From NCBI RefSeq assembly GCF_000235625.1, contig NZ_AGTR01000084.1, positions 301,920 to 365,919 of the forward strand: 64,000 nt of DNA. Direction: 5' to 3'. Shown here in pieces: positions 1-8,181 of this stretch (position 1 is its first letter; every line of letters starts with the position of its first letter). The notes beneath the pieces were generated by a model. The model was not told the origin of the DNA and made no database searches. It saw only the letters and a list, made by a program, of their open reading frames with translations. The position numbers and the translations under genes are program-made. This DNA comes from Marinobacter manganoxydans MnI7-9 (GTDB lineage Bacteria; Pseudomonadota; Gammaproteobacteria; Pseudomonadales; Oleiphilaceae).

Positions 1-162
1 CTGCATCAGCCTGGGGATATCGGGATTCTTGCCCCGGTGGGCGACGGGGATTTCAACCAGTTCCACGGGTAGCTCCGGCGGCATGCGGCGGGCGTAATCT
101 CCGAATCCGGTACTGACCCAGTCGGGCATTTTCTGCCCCACACAGATCAGGCGTAACCGCAT
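1..162 (-). CDS. rlmH: 23S rRNA m3Psi1915 methyltransferase RlmH (3' part missing)
   Basis: The first 54 codons of RlmH, the SPOUT-fold enzyme that N3-methylates pseudouridine 1915 in helix 69 of 23S rRNA using SAM. The N-terminus reads MRLRLICVGQKMPDWV, followed by the typical GFGDYARRMPPELPVELVEIP stretch (split here: GFGDYARRMP, then PELPVELVEIP), which is diagnostic of the family. The SAM-binding C-terminal half lies outside the window. It follows rsfS by only two bases on the same strand, the usual rsfS-rlmH arrangement, so the two are presumably co-transcribed and both act on the large subunit. Confidence 0.93.
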   Translation of the reverse strand, partial: MRLRLICVGQKMPDWVSTGFGDYARRMPPELPVELVEIPVAHRGKNPDIPRLMQ

Positions 163-164
163 GA

Positions 165-515
165 TTATTCGCTGCCCGCAACACCAAGATCCGGAGCATC
201 ACGCCAGAAGCGCTCCAGATCGTAAAATTCTCGTGTGGCAGGCATCATAACGTGAACAACCACATCGCCCAGATCCACGAGAATCCAGTCGCTGACGCCG
301 GCACCTTCAACATTGCTCGCGCGCACGCCCTTCTCCTTCGCTTCGACCACGACGGAGTCTGCCAGGGATTTTACATGTCGGTTGGACGTTCCGGATGCCA
401 GAACCATGAAGTCGGTGACACTGGTGCGGTCACGGACATCGATCACGCTGATGTCCTGTGCTTTCACATCCTCAAGCGCATTAATTACCAGATCTTTCAG
501 TTGCTCTGCCTGCAT
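165..515 (-). CDS. rsfS: Ribosome silencing factor RsfS
   Basis: 116-residue RsfS (formerly Iojap/YbeB). It binds L14 on the 50S subunit and blocks subunit joining during starvation. Family hallmarks visible are [22 protein letters not shown] in the first half (residues about 21-42, read as [10 protein letters not shown] then [12 protein letters not shown]), [10 protein letters not shown], and the C-terminal [14 protein letters not shown] segment ending near FYDLERFW. The ATG at 515 starts the conserved domain. The frame stays open upstream to 929, but that extension is antisense to nadD and not conserved. Genes rsfS and rlmH are nearly contiguous and nadD lies upstream, the classical nadD-rsfS-rlmH order. 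Confidence 0.95.
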   Translation of the reverse strand: MQAEQLKDLVINALEDVKAQDISVIDVRDRTSVTDFMVLASGTSNRHVKSLADSVVVEAKEKGVRASNVEGAGVSDWILVDLGDVVVHVMMPATREFYDLERFWRDAPDLGVAGSE

Positions 516-585
516 AATCAACCTGTTGGACGGGCGTTTGCCGGTATGGCCGCCCGAAATGTCATATTCAGACGCGATTGTAGCA

Positions 586-1242
586 CTAAAAGTTCCCGTC
601 AGGGCATGCTCCATAGAGCCCCTGACGGCGAATTTCTGTCCAGACCGAGTCAGGCACCAGATAGCGGGGCGAGCGGCCGTCACCGATACGCTCCCGAATA
701 CCGGTCGCGGAAACATCCAGCAAGGGTGGATCCAGCTCGAGAACGCAGCCGCAGGGGCTGTCATGCAGGGCCTCCGGGCTTTCCACACCACGCTCTGCCA
801 GCAATCGGGCCGGTTCGGAGGATGGGTCCAATGCCGGGCCCGGCCGACGGACCACAACCACATGCGCCAGATCCGGAATATGCTGCCATTCCCGCCAGCG
901 ATCGAAGCCAGCAAATGCGTCCGTGCCAACCACCATCACCAGGGGTTCATCCGGGCCAAGCTCGGCCCGGAGTTGGCGAAGGGTATCGGCGGTGTAGGAC
1001 GCTCCTTCCCGTGAGAGCTCACGGTCGTCAATCCGCAACTGGGGCTCACCGGCCACTGCCAACCTCAACAACTCCAGGCGCTGTCTGGAAGACGCCCCGG
1101 TTTGCCCCCGGTGCGGCGGAATATGACAGGGCACCAGGCTGACGTAACCCACGCCAAGACGATCGCTGATTTCCAGCGCAAGCCTGAGATGGCCATGATG
1201 CACCGGGTCGAAGGTCCCCCCATAAATGACATGCATGGGCAT
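586..1242 (-). CDS. nadD: Nicotinate-mononucleotide adenylyltransferase NadD
   Basis: 218-residue NadD, which transfers AMP from ATP to nicotinate mononucleotide to give deamido-NAD in NAD synthesis. The nucleotidyltransferase signature [12 protein letters not shown] is at the extreme N-terminus and the second nucleotide-binding motif SATGIRERI is near residue 183. Start: the ATG at 1242 shares its A with the proA TGA stop (TGATG), so translation is probably coupled. An in-frame ATG two codons later (1236) is an alternative. The gene is followed after 70 bases by rsfS. Confidence 0.94.
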   Translation of the reverse strand: MPMHVIYGGTFDPVHHGHLRLALEISDRLGVGYVSLVPCHIPPHRGQTGASSRQRLELLRLAVAGEPQLRIDDRELSREGASYTADTLRQLRAELGPDEPLVMVVGTDAFAGFDRWREWQHIPDLAHVVVVRRPGPALDPSSEPARLLAERGVESPEALHDSPCGCVLELDPPLLDVSATGIRERIGDGRSPRYLVPDSVWTEIRRQGLYGACPDGNF

Positions 1243-2498
1243 CAAGTCCGGATGTGCCCGTCACCGAAGACCACGTATTTCTGGGATGTAAGGCCTTCCA
1301 GCCCCACCGGTCCCCGGGCGTGGATCTTGTCAGTGGAGATGCCGATTTCGGCCCCCAGACCATACTCGAACCCATCGGCGAAGCGCGTGGAGGCATTGAC
1401 CATCACCGAACTGGAATCCACCTCCGTGATGAAGCGCCGTGCCCGCGTGTAGTTCTCAGTAATGATGCTGTCGGTATGCTGGGAGCTGTAGCGGTTGATA
1501 TGGGCAATGGCGCCTTCCAGGCCGTCAACCACACGCACTGCCAGGACCGGAGCCAGATATTCGGCTTCCCAGTCTGCCTCGGTAGCTTCGACCACGCCTT
1601 CGACGATGGCCCGTGTCCGCTCGCAGCCCCGCAATTCCACGCCTTTTTCAACAAAAGCCTGGGCCAGCAGAGGCAGGATATCCTCGGCGATTTCTGCATC
1701 CACCAATAGGGTTTCCATGGTGTTACAGGTTCCGTACCGGTGGGTTTTGGCGTTGATCGCCACCTTCAGCGCCTTTTCCGGATCGGCATGGCTATCGATG
1801 TAGACATGGCAGACGCCATCAAGGTGTTTGATAACAGGCACCCGGGCATCGCGGCTGATGCGCTCGATCAGACCCTTGCCGCCCCTGGGCACAATCACAT
1901 CAACGTAGTCCGGCATGGTGATCAACTCTCCGACCGCAGCGCGGTCCGTTGTCTTGATCACCTGCACCGCATTCTCGGGCAGTCCCGCTTTGGCGAGCCC
2001 CGCGGAAAGACAGCGGGCAATGGCCTGGTTGGAATGAATGGACTCTGAGCCGCCCCGGAGAATGGTCGCATTGCCCGACTTGAGGCACAGACTCGCAGCC
2101 TCGACCGTCACGTTGGGACGGGACTCGTAAATAATACCGATGACGCCTAACGGAACACGCATCTTGCCCACCTGGATACCGGAGGGCCGGTAGTTCATGT
2201 CGGTGATGGCACCGATCGGGTCTGGCAGGGAGGCCACCTGGCGCAGGCCCTCAATCATGGTATCGATTCGCTGGGGTGTCAGCTCCAGCCGGTCAAGCAT
2301 CGCCGCATCCAGGCCATTTTCCCGGCCCATCTGCAGATCCTTGCCATTGGCGAGGGCCAGCTCTTCCCGGGCTGCATCCAGGGCCTCGGCCGTCGCCAGG
2401 AGCGCCTGATTACGCACGGCGGTGGTCGAACGAGCCACTCCGGTTGCCGCTGCACGGGCCTGCTGCCCAACCTCAGCCATGTACGCTGCAATATCCAT
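1242..2498 (-). CDS. proA: Glutamate-5-semialdehyde dehydrogenase (gamma-glutamyl phosphate reductase) ProA
   Basis: 418 residues, full length for ProA. It reduces gamma-glutamyl phosphate to glutamate semialdehyde with NADPH, the second step of proline synthesis. The aldehyde-dehydrogenase fold is evident: [17 protein letters not shown] (residues about 116-131), [10 protein letters not shown] near 141-150, and the catalytic cysteine C258 in [12 protein letters not shown]. The partner kinase proB is not in this window. The gene heads the proA-nadD-rsfS-rlmH group and shares its stop with the nadD start. A lone TATAAT-like element (2584-2589, minus) is upstream without a convincing -35. Confidence 0.96.
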   Translation of the reverse strand: MDIAAYMAEVGQQARAAATGVARSTTAVRNQALLATAEALDAAREELALANGKDLQMGRENGLDAAMLDRLELTPQRIDTMIEGLRQVASLPDPIGAITDMNYRPSGIQVGKMRVPLGVIGIIYESRPNVTVEAASLCLKSGNATILRGGSESIHSNQAIARCLSAGLAKAGLPENAVQVIKTTDRAAVGELITMPDYVDVIVPRGGKGLIERISRDARVPVIKHLDGVCHVYIDSHADPEKALKVAINAKTHRYGTCNTMETLLVDAEIAEDILPLLAQAFVEKGVELRGCERTRAIVEGVVEATEADWEAEYLAPVLAVRVVDGLEGAIAHINRYSSQHTDSIITENYTRARRFITEVDSSSVMVNASTRFADGFEYGLGAEIGISTDKIHARGPVGLEGLTSQKYVVFGDGHIRT

Positions 2499-2671
2499 TC
2501 AAATACCTTTCTGTTTTCAAGCGGAATCGGGAATCAGGGCCTAACTTTACCTTTCCCGTTTCAAGTACGCATCCCAAACAGATATTATACCGCTGCGATA
2601 TGCCATACTCGGACCTATAAAGGTTCCCCGGGGACGGTTTTTCAAGGGAGTTCGGGAAAAGGAAGGACACC

Positions 2672-3688
2672 ATGGCCCAGATGGCCGAAAAATTCCTGTT
2701 GAGCAAGTTGTCGCGAGCGGGCTTCGTGGCCCTGATCGCCATTGCGACCCTTTGCGCCGTGCTGGGCGAACCCATGGTTGCCGCAGCCGCGGCTGCCGCG
2801 GCAGGTATTGTCATTGCCGGAAAGACGTTCCATCCCAACCGGGTCCACCAGCCCTGGCCGAAAATCCAGCAGGCGTTCTTTGTCGTGCTTCTGCTGATAC
2901 TGCTGGCCAGTTTCTGGACCGGCCCATGGATCCTGAGTCACTGGCTTTACGCGCTGCCTCTGGTTGCTTTCGCCCTGGTTCCGCCAGCGGCCGCAGCCGT
3001 GGTAACACTGATCATCGCTGTACTGGCAATGATCGCGACACAATGGGCGGTAGGCCTTGCCGACCGCCACCAGATGATCAGCGCCTTTCTTCTTACCCTG
3101 CTGCTTTCGGCGTTGCTGGTCTTCCTGCGGGACTACAAGACCCGTCAACTTGCGCCGTTGCGCCGTACCGACGAACTGACCCAGGCGGCCAGCCGGGAAT
3201 ACCTGTCTGCCGACCTGCACAAGGAAATCCAGCGCAGTGAGCGGGAGGGCACCGATATGTCGATTATCATGATCGGGCTGGACACCCATTTGAGCGATGA
3301 CGAACCGGATGAGGACATCCGCTCGATTCTTCCCCGCATTGGTCGCTACCTGCATTCCCAGATCCGTGATTTCGACACCTACTACCGGGTCGCAGACCTG
3401 CAGTTTCTGGTGATTCTGCCGGGCATTTCCACCAGCGACGCGATCGCCCGCGCCGAGACGATCCGCAAGGGCCTGGCAACGCTTCTGGAATCTCACGGCA
3501 TGAACCTGACCGTCAGCACCGGGATCGCCGGCCTGAATATCGGTGACGATGCCAACAGTCTGCAGCAGAGTGCCGCGAATGCCCTGCGCCGGGCCCAGCA
3601 GCAGGGAGGCAACCGAAGCCAGGCCTACAGTTCATGGTCGCAGCCGGCACAACCAAGTCAGCCTCGGGCGGAGGGGCCAGTGGCATGA
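2672..3688 (+). CDS. Membrane protein with degenerate GGDEF domain (first of pair)
   Basis: 338 residues. The N-terminal half has about five hydrophobic segments (roughly 15-50, 65-88, 91-125, 135-152). Residues about 160-320 form a GGDEF-like domain. The active-site motif is ruined: where an active diguanylate cyclase has R-x-GGDEF, this protein reads YRVADLQF (ADLQF, residues 241-245; bases 3392-3406). The metal- and GTP-binding residues are gone, so c-di-GMP synthesis is not expected; a scaffold or sensor role is inference. The C-terminal tail is rich in Gln, Ser and Pro. An AAGGAAGGA Shine-Dalgarno precedes the ATG. Its TGA overlaps the ATG of the next gene (ATGA, 3685-3688). Confidence 0.8.
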   Translation: MAQMAEKFLLSKLSRAGFVALIAIATLCAVLGEPMVAAAAAAAAGIVIAGKTFHPNRVHQPWPKIQQAFFVVLLLILLASFWTGPWILSHWLYALPLVAFALVPPAAAAVVTLIIAVLAMIATQWAVGLADRHQMISAFLLTLLLSALLVFLRDYKTRQLAPLRRTDELTQAASREYLSADLHKEIQRSEREGTDMSIIMIGLDTHLSDDEPDEDIRSILPRIGRYLHSQIRDFDTYYRVADLQFLVILPGISTSDAIARAETIRKGLATLLESHGMNLTVSTGIAGLNIGDDANSLQQSAANALRRAQQQGGNRSQAYSSWSQPAQPSQPRAEGPVA

Positions 3689-4683
3689 CAGAGACCCGAC
3701 TGAGAACCTGGACACATGCCTTTGGCTACGGCATCGCCTGCCTGTTCATTTTCACCCTGGCGATGCAGAACCTCCGCTATGGTTTCTACGAACTCTTTTA
3801 CCTGGCCTCAGGGATGGCGGTTCTGACCCTCGCGGGTGCCGTTTACACCATCATTTGCCGCCGGCACCAGCTGTCGGCCCCCGGGCACCTGGTCATCCTC
3901 TCCGGCCTGAACAGTGGCATGCTGGCAGCGCTGCTGACCATGGATGCCCCGGGCATCAGCCACTGGGCCATGCCCCTGCTGGTGCTGAATCTGCTTATCC
4001 TGCCCCTGCGTCAGGGCGTCGGGCTATCGCTTCTGCTGCTGGTACCCATGTCGATCATCCTGTTCCTCGAAAAGGCACCGGCTGACGCCATTGCCATCAC
4101 GGGGGGCCTGTTCATCCTTCTGGCGGTTGCAGCCCTGTACATCTGGCACTATGACCACATGGCCCAGTCGGCAGAGGACCTCGCCATTACCGATCCGGTG
4201 ACTGGCGCCCATAATGCCCGCTTTCTGGATGAAACCCTTCAGAAAGAGATCAGCCGTGCCATCGCCACGGGGCATTGCCTGTCCGTCATCGACCTGAGCA
4301 TTGATTACGCCGACGAAGTGGCCGACCTTCACGGCAGGGACCAGGTTCAGGGCCTGTTCAGGGATATGACCGAGCACCTCTTCGGCGTGATTCGAGCCGG
4401 CGATACCCTGTACACACTGAAAGACTCGGAGTTTTTCCTGATCCTGCCGTTTACTCCGGAAGAAGGCGTGCGAGTGATTGCCGAGCGGATTCGCCGCACC
4501 ATTGCCGAACACCACTGGCCGGTGGTTGGCAAAGCCACAGTAAGCCTCGGCTGCACCACCCGCGGCAGTGGCGACACCCGTACCGACACACTCAGGGACC
4601 GGGCCCACCAGGCCATGGAAGAAGCTCGCAGACGCGGTACGGATTCGGTCTGGTTCAGCCCGGGAGAAACCATCGAAACATGA
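3685..4683 (+). CDS. Membrane protein with degenerate GGDEF domain (second of pair)
   Basis: 332 residues from the ATG at 3685, which overlaps the preceding stop as ATGA and has GGAGGGG upstream; the open frame begins 17 codons earlier but that part overlaps the previous gene. About six transmembrane segments fill residues 15-155. A GGDEF-type domain starts with AITDPVTGAHNARFLDE, a good match to the canonical DPLTGLxNR entry, but the signature is KDSEF (residues 246-250; bases 4420-4434) instead of GGDEF. Cyclase activity is therefore unlikely. The organisation mirrors the preceding gene, so the two may be diverged paralogues or partners. It overlaps the DedA-PAP2 gene by ATGA. Confidence 0.82.
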   Translation: MTETRLRTWTHAFGYGIACLFIFTLAMQNLRYGFYELFYLASGMAVLTLAGAVYTIICRRHQLSAPGHLVILSGLNSGMLAALLTMDAPGISHWAMPLLVLNLLILPLRQGVGLSLLLLVPMSIILFLEKAPADAIAITGGLFILLAVAALYIWHYDHMAQSAEDLAITDPVTGAHNARFLDETLQKEISRAIATGHCLSVIDLSIDYADEVADLHGRDQVQGLFRDMTEHLFGVIRAGDTLYTLKDSEFFLILPFTPEEGVRVIAERIRRTIAEHHWPVVGKATVSLGCTTRGSGDTRTDTLRDRAHQAMEEARRRGTDSVWFSPGETIET

Positions 4684-6137
4684 GCAGTGCCTGGCTGAAC
4701 GATCTGTCGGCATGGCTCAGCCTGCATCCCGGCTGGCTGGCAACAGCCCTGTTTACGACTGCCTTCATCGAATCACTCGCTATAGCCGGCATTATTGTCC
4801 CGGGTGTCGCCATCCTGTTTGCCGTCGCCGTATTGGCGGGGGAGACCGGCATGCCGCTTGCGGAAGCACTGCTTTGGGCGGGCCTTGGGGCCATCGCCGG
4901 CGACACGGCAAGTTTTGGCCTGGGGCGACTGCTGCAGGGGCGCCTGACAACCGCCTGGCCACTGAGCCGCTATCCAAAAATCATCGGTACCGGGGAGCGC
5001 TTCTTCAAGCGTCACGGCGGCAAGAGTGTGATCATCGGCCGCTTCGTCGGCCCGGTCAGACCGATCATCCCGCTCGTGGCCGGGGCCCTGATGATGTCCT
5101 GGCGACGCTTTCTGGCTTTCAACATCGGCTCCGCTGTTGCCTGGGCGCCAGTCTACATCTTCCCGGGGTTTCTGGTGGGCAGTGCCCTGGCCAGTGATAT
5201 CAGGCCTCCGGCGCATTTTTACGCGGTCATCGGCATCAGCCTCGCGGCCCTGACGGTGGTCTATTTCGTGCTGCTGAGGTTTCAGCTGGGACTTGGGGAG
5301 GACAGCCGTTTCTACCGCTGGCTGAAGCAGTGGATGGCGCAATACGAGGCTACGAACCGTTTCTGGCGCTTGTACACGAATCAACGACCGGCCCGGGAGG
5401 GCGAATTCCCGCTGGCCTCATTCATGCTGGCACTGGGTGCCTCCGCACTACTTCTGATCTGGGGGCAGTTGGCTACCGCCACCAGCCTCCTGGATGGGTT
5501 CGATCAGGCCACCCTTCTCTGGTTTGAGCAACTCCGGCAACCTCTGTTGGACGGTCCCTTCATTGCCATTACCCTGCTGGGTGACGCGCCGGTGTTAATG
5601 ACCGCCGGTGTGCTCGCCTGCGCGGCACTGCTATTCCGGGGCTATTACGCCGCGGCCATCCATGTTATGACGGCTATCGCAGTGACGGTGGTTCTGGTCT
5701 GGGGCCTGAAGGCGCTGCTGGGCGTGCCCCGGCCGGATGAAGTCATGGGCCCGCCGAATTCCGGCGCTTTTCCCAGTGGTCACACGGCGGGCATTACCCT
5801 GATGGTGACGCTGCTGGCAAGTTTCGTCGCCGGCGAAAGCAGGCATCGGAGACGTTGGCAATACTACGTGCTGCTCTCGCTGCCACTGGTGCCCGTGGCT
5901 TTGAGCCGGCTCTACCTTGGGGTGCACTGGTTCACCGATGTGATTGGAGGACTACTGCTTGCCCTGGCCGTTACCGGTGCAGTGCGGGCCAGTTACAGCC
6001 GCTATGACAAGGTTCCGTTGGCGCCCGATATCACCATCGTTGGTGCAGCGGTGGTGTGGTTAATCCTTACGGGAGCCTACATCCTGCTGTCCTGGGATCA
6101 GGCGGTTCTGAACTTCAGGCCGGTTGCTGGCACCTAA
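4680..6137 (+). CDS. DedA-PAP2 fusion membrane protein
   Basis: 485 residues with two domains. Residues 1-200 are a DedA/VTT domain, with the characteristic GRFVGPVRPIIPLVAG at 120-135; DedA proteins are implicated in lipid-carrier or phospholipid flipping. Residues 245-470 are a membrane PAP2 phosphatase with the three signature motifs: K344..RP352, PSGH (365-368) and SRLYLGVHWFTD (409-420, catalytic His416). Substrate is inferred to be a lipid phosphate or pyrophosphate such as undecaprenyl pyrophosphate or phosphatidylglycerophosphate. It is the third gene of a translationally coupled operon with two degenerate GGDEF proteins. Its TAA overlaps the convergent stop of the next gene (6134-6137). 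Confidence 0.9.
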   Translation: MSSAWLNDLSAWLSLHPGWLATALFTTAFIESLAIAGIIVPGVAILFAVAVLAGETGMPLAEALLWAGLGAIAGDTASFGLGRLLQGRLTTAWPLSRYPKIIGTGERFFKRHGGKSVIIGRFVGPVRPIIPLVAGALMMSWRRFLAFNIGSAVAWAPVYIFPGFLVGSALASDIRPPAHFYAVIGISLAALTVVYFVLLRFQLGLGEDSRFYRWLKQWMAQYEATNRFWRLYTNQRPAREGEFPLASFMLALGASALLLIWGQLATATSLLDGFDQATLLWFEQLRQPLLDGPFIAITLLGDAPVLMTAGVLACAALLFRGYYAAAIHVMTAIAVTVVLVWGLKALLGVPRPDEVMGPPNSGAFPSGHTAGITLMVTLLASFVAGESRHRRRWQYYVLLSLPLVPVALSRLYLGVHWFTDVIGGLLLALAVTGAVRASYSRYDKVPLAPDITIVGAAVVWLILTGAYILLSWDQAVLNFRPVAGT

Positions 6138-6712
6138 CCTTCTTCCAGCGCCTCCAGGAGCCCCTGAAGCCGGGTGAGCCGCTCCAGAGGGTCCTGCAAT
6201 TCCACCAGCTTCTGTTTCTCCTGCTTGTCCAGTGGCAGAAGTTCGGTGAGCCGCCAGCCAACATCCCGGGCATCACCATAGTCAATGTCCATGTTCAGGT
6301 CCCGGATGACCGGATGACGAAACAACGCCTTCAGAACCGAGGGCAACTCGCTGAAACGCTCCGGCACCTCACTCTCTGCCTCTTCAATCAGGCACTCGAC
6401 GTCTCCCACATTCAGGCCGTCTTCCTGCTGCCAGCTGCGGACCACGGAGACCTTGGATTCGCCTTCAACGGTAATCCCCAGAAGGCCGTTTTCCAGCTGC
6501 TGGAAATCAATAATACGTACATAAGTGCCGATATCGTAGAAGGCGGCGGTGCGCCCGGCCTCTCCGCCTTCCTGCAACAGCACCACAACGAACCCACGAT
6601 CCTCCTTGAGACAACGGGTCAGCATGTCGATGTAGCGCGGCTCGAACAGCTGCAAGGGAATCCTCCCCCTGGGCAGGACGATGGAATTCAGGGGGAACAA
6701 AGGTACATTCAT
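6134..6712 (-). CDS. LON N-terminal (substrate-binding) domain protein
   Basis: 192 residues from the ATG at 6712. It matches the stand-alone Lon-N/PUA-like family: MNVPLFPLNSIVLPRGRIPL at the start, then LFEPRYIDMLTRCL, and the helical C-terminal part with KQKLVELQDPLERLTRLQGLLE. It has neither the AAA+ module nor the Ser-Lys protease module of Lon, so it is not a protease. Its role is unknown; binding of unfolded protein is inference from the domain. A GTG five codons upstream (6727) is an alternative start. The stop codon overlaps that of the convergent DedA-PAP2 gene. Confidence 0.85.
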   Translation of the reverse strand: MNVPLFPLNSIVLPRGRIPLQLFEPRYIDMLTRCLKEDRGFVVVLLQEGGEAGRTAAFYDIGTYVRIIDFQQLENGLLGITVEGESKVSVVRSWQQEDGLNVGDVECLIEEAESEVPERFSELPSVLKALFRHPVIRDLNMDIDYGDARDVGWRLTELLPLDKQEKQKLVELQDPLERLTRLQGLLEALEEG

Positions 6713-6764
6713 AAGTGCAACAGTCACCGGAAAGCAGACTCCACAGTTTACACAGCCCGGACAA

Positions 6765-8021
6765 TCACCGGATGGACAGCAATTGCTGAACTTCGTCGAC
6801 CCGGGCCCTGGCCTCCGTCAGAAGCTGCAAACTGCGAGAAGCATTGAGTTCAAGCTCGCCCAGACGCCGATACGCCGGCACCTGGTCGAACGGGGGAAGC
6901 TCGGCATTCTGGCTGGAACCGATCATCGAATGCAATTGCGCCACGATAACCACATCCACCAATTGGGGTGATGTCTCTCGGCATTCATAGCCCCAGTCCT
7001 CGGCATGACGGACCGCCTCAACGAACGCCGGCGGGAACGACCAGTTCTCCAGAACCGCCGTACCCACATCCGCCCTGAGTTCGCGGATTGCATGGCTGAG
7101 GTTGGCCTCATCGGCAAAGAGATTCACATGATGTTCCGCCTGGACCAGGATCGGTACCACGCCGATATCATGGAGCAGTCCCGCCAGCAACGCCTCCTCC
7201 GGATTCAATTTGGTGGCGTGATCCGCCAGCACCCAGCAAAGGGCAGCCACTTCACGAGAGTGACGCCAAAGCTTTTCCATCTCTTTCTGAAGCGACGCCT
7301 GACGGGTCTTGAACACCTCACGCATGGAAAACACCGTCACCAGCTGGCGGGTGGTGCGCATGCCCAAACGGACCACTGCTTCCCGGACATTCCGGACATC
7401 ACTGAATCCGCGATAAAGCGGGCTATTACAGGCGCGAACGAGCTTGGCCGCCATCGCCGGGTCGGCCGATACGGCAAGAGCCACCTGATCCGCCGTCGAC
7501 TCCTCTCTATCTACCGCCCGCCGGACCTTCCAGGCCACATCCGGCACACTGGGAAGCTTCACCTGGTTCGATCTCAGCTCCGACAGGAATTCCATCAGCA
7601 GGTGATGTTCCTCGCTCTCGAGCCCTCCATTGCCTTCACCTGAATCCATCTCAACCTGTTCGACAGGCGCCGAACGCAGCAACTGGTTAAGGATGTCCTG
7701 TTCGACGACCAGGAATTCCGAGGGTTTGACGGCTGTAACGTCGTACATTCGTGGCTGGAGTCTGGCAATCGGGTTCTGGGCTTTCTCGGTTTCGGCTTCG
7801 ATGATCGTTTTTCGGCCATCCACGGACTCAAGCTCAATCTTTCCTGCCACCAGGAAAAAATCGAGACCGTCACGGACACCGCGTTCCAGCACCCTCTGCC
7901 CGGGCCCATGGGTACGACGCTCGGCCCGGCTGGCAAGCAAAACCAACTGGTCATCGGTCAGCCGGTTCAAGGGCTGGAACTCTTTAAGGCGACGAAGCGG
8001 CAGGCTTTCCTGGCCGGCCAT
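6765..8021 (-). CDS. Cyclic-nucleotide-binding-like plus HDOD domain protein
   Basis: 418 residues. Residues about 10-125 look like a cyclic-nucleotide-monophosphate-binding beta barrel (NRLTDDQLVLLASRAERR, then FLVAGKIELES). Residues about 150-345 are an HDOD domain (LPSVPDVAWKVRRAV, ADQVALAVSADPAMAAKLVRACNSPLY, VVRLGMRTTRQLV, ALLAGLLHDIGVVPIL). HDOD domains resemble HD phosphohydrolases but usually lack the full catalytic set, so a signalling role is likely. Start: AAGGAG lies one base before the first ATG (8027) but seven before the second (8021), so the second is preferred. It is divergent from ilvD. Confidence 0.85.
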   Translation of the reverse strand: MAGQESLPLRRLKEFQPLNRLTDDQLVLLASRAERRTHGPGQRVLERGVRDGLDFFLVAGKIELESVDGRKTIIEAETEKAQNPIARLQPRMYDVTAVKPSEFLVVEQDILNQLLRSAPVEQVEMDSGEGNGGLESEEHHLLMEFLSELRSNQVKLPSVPDVAWKVRRAVDREESTADQVALAVSADPAMAAKLVRACNSPLYRGFSDVRNVREAVVRLGMRTTRQLVTVFSMREVFKTRQASLQKEMEKLWRHSREVAALCWVLADHATKLNPEEALLAGLLHDIGVVPILVQAEHHVNLFADEANLSHAIRELRADVGTAVLENWSFPPAFVEAVRHAEDWGYECRETSPQLVDVVIVAQLHSMIGSSQNAELPPFDQVPAYRRLGELELNASRSLQLLTEARARVDEVQQLLSIR

Positions 8022-8122
8022 AGGCATACTCCTTGTCGGATCAAACCGGAAAATAAGTTGGCAACTGTGTTAACTATTGTAAACAGAGGCTCTGAAAACA
8101 ACCATGCGCCTGGAGTCTAATC

Positions 8123-8131
8123 TGGTATCCT
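8123..8131 (+). promoter_or_regulatory. Possible extended -10 element upstream of ilvD
   Basis: TGGTATCCT matches the TGn-TATnnT extended -10 pattern about 50 bases before the ilvD ATG. There is no clear -35 element. It is weak evidence by itself. Confidence 0.3.
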
Positions 8132-8181
8132 CTGTTTTTTTGATCAACGTCATCAGGTAACAACAGAGAGAAAAGAACCCC

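Noticed and set aside
165-929. 254-codon version of rsfS
   Set aside because: The first 138 codons overlap nadD in another frame and are not conserved; the domain starts at the ATG at 515.
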